Shown piece by piece: positions 63,463-64,000 of a stretch of 64,000 bases of DNA; position 1 is the stretch's first letter, and each line of letters begins with the position of its first letter. The notes under the pieces are model-generated. The model was not told where the DNA came from. It saw nothing but the letters and a program-made list of their open reading frames with translations, and did no database searches. The DNA comes from Vespa crabro. Taxonomy: Eukaryota > Arthropoda > Insecta > Hymenoptera > Vespidae. The stretch lies in assembly GCF_910589235.1 (NCBI RefSeq), contig NC_060955.1, positions 13,164,837-13,228,836 on the forward strand. Reading direction: 5' to 3'. The translations under genes were made by a program, and so were the position numbers.

Positions 63463-64000
63463 TACCACCGTTTGAAAAATGTTACCAATCAATTCGGACA
63501 TTGTATTTCTGAAGATCAAACATCTATTTAATCTTGGAATCGACGTTTTAACCTTGTTTCATATCGTATATACAATTTTTCGTTCATAATGGCGTACCAT
63601 CGTAATACGAAATATTGAAGTCTCATTCAAATTCAATGAGTTTATATTCTCTCGACGCGGGAATAAAGAATATAACATGAATGTAACGTTATCACTATGT
63701 TTAAAAACGCGTTATTATATGATAATTATCGAAAAACGTGTTCGACATACGCGAATTTCGGTATATACGAAGTTAAAATCGTGAAACCTTTAATAATACT
63801 CGTGCCCCAGTTTGAAGAAAGTTACCAGTCGATTCAGAACATTGCATTTCATAAGATCAAACATCTATTTTATCTTTGGAATTGAAGTTTTAACCTTGAT
63901 TCACATCGTATATACGATTTTTCGCTCATATACGCGTACCGCCGAAAAACGAAAAGTTGAAATCTCGTTCAATTTCATTGATTTTATATTCTCTCGATGC

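Larger units (their letters stand above)
50379..64000 (+). repeat. Satellite block B' (second family B block, runs off the window)
   Basis: About 40 family B monomers continuing to the right edge. The first ~2.4 kb (to about 52,818) copies 24,560-26,999 nearly exactly at offset 25,819. At that point it switches to sequence matching the ~38.9 kb region of block B, so the purely B-type stretch of block B (27-32.6 kb) is absent. The remainder consists of higher-order units built from B1, B2, B3, B4, B5, D and E monomers. Starts of the alpha-like B4 monomer are at 52252, 54630, 57011, 58028, 59726, 61423 and 63463. Confidence 0.95.

Noticed and set aside
1..64000. Regular repetition suggesting a CRISPR array.
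   Set aside because: The repeat unit is ~340 bp with no short direct repeats alternating with unique spacers, and no cas genes are present.
1..64000. Hammerhead-type ribozyme in the satellite, as known in some animal satellites.
   Set aside because: I looked for the conserved CTGATGA core on both strands and did not see it in the monomers; similar strings such as 'ctgagat' do not fit.
1..64000. Identity with a named satellite family or a particular species.
   Set aside because: I do not recognise the monomer. CpG excess and AT-richness are compatible with several invertebrate groups, so no name is given.

Overview
The window is one uninterrupted block of AT-rich tandem satellite DNA, about 189 monomers of roughly 338-342 bp, all head-to-tail on the same strand. 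I found no protein-coding gene, RNA gene, transposon, CRISPR array or unique-sequence island. The short open frames (60-109 codons) recur at the monomer period with the same sequence and are by-products of the repeat. The window suggests a eukaryotic centromeric or pericentromeric (or other heterochromatic) array. GC is about 32% (115 of the first 360 bases by hand), yet CpG is clearly over-represented: 17 CpG in one 339-bp monomer, where about 7-8 are expected. That argues against long-term CpG methylation and resembles the composition of some insect genomes, hymenopterans for example. The taxon is inference only; I do not recognise the satellite.

Layout. Block A (1 to ~24,560) is family A: alpha (339 bp), beta and gamma (338 bp) monomers. 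Each alpha is followed by 1-4 non-alpha monomers, giving 2-, 3-, 4- and 5-mer higher-order units of 677, 1,015, 1,353 and 1,691 bp. Block B (~24,560 to ~42,170) is a diverged family B with 336-343 bp monomers. It holds a 7.5-kb stretch of purely B-type monomers, then 7-, 6- and 5-mer higher-order units. These units each include one gamma-like (B3) and one alpha-like (B4) monomer. Block A' (~42,170 to ~50,380) returns to family A, and block B' (~50,380 to the window end) returns to family B.

Large-scale order. A' B' is a shortened, collinear copy of A B. The A-to-B boundary is the same junction at ~24,560 and ~50,379 (offset 25,819) inside about 3 kb of near-identical sequence, and private variants of A reappear in the same order in A'. 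There are therefore three nested periods: ~340 bp monomers, ~0.7-2.4 kb higher-order units, and a tens-of-kb A+B super-repeat. Hybrid monomers at several places show the unequal exchanges that produced this.

Candidate functional signals are modest: a 14-bp palindrome in many B monomers, overlapping AT-rich palindromes, and a derived 17-bp site in B4 monomers that matches 8 of the 9 core bases of the CENP-B box. None has demonstrated function here. Because the repeats are nearly identical, assembly collapse or expansion must be kept in mind.
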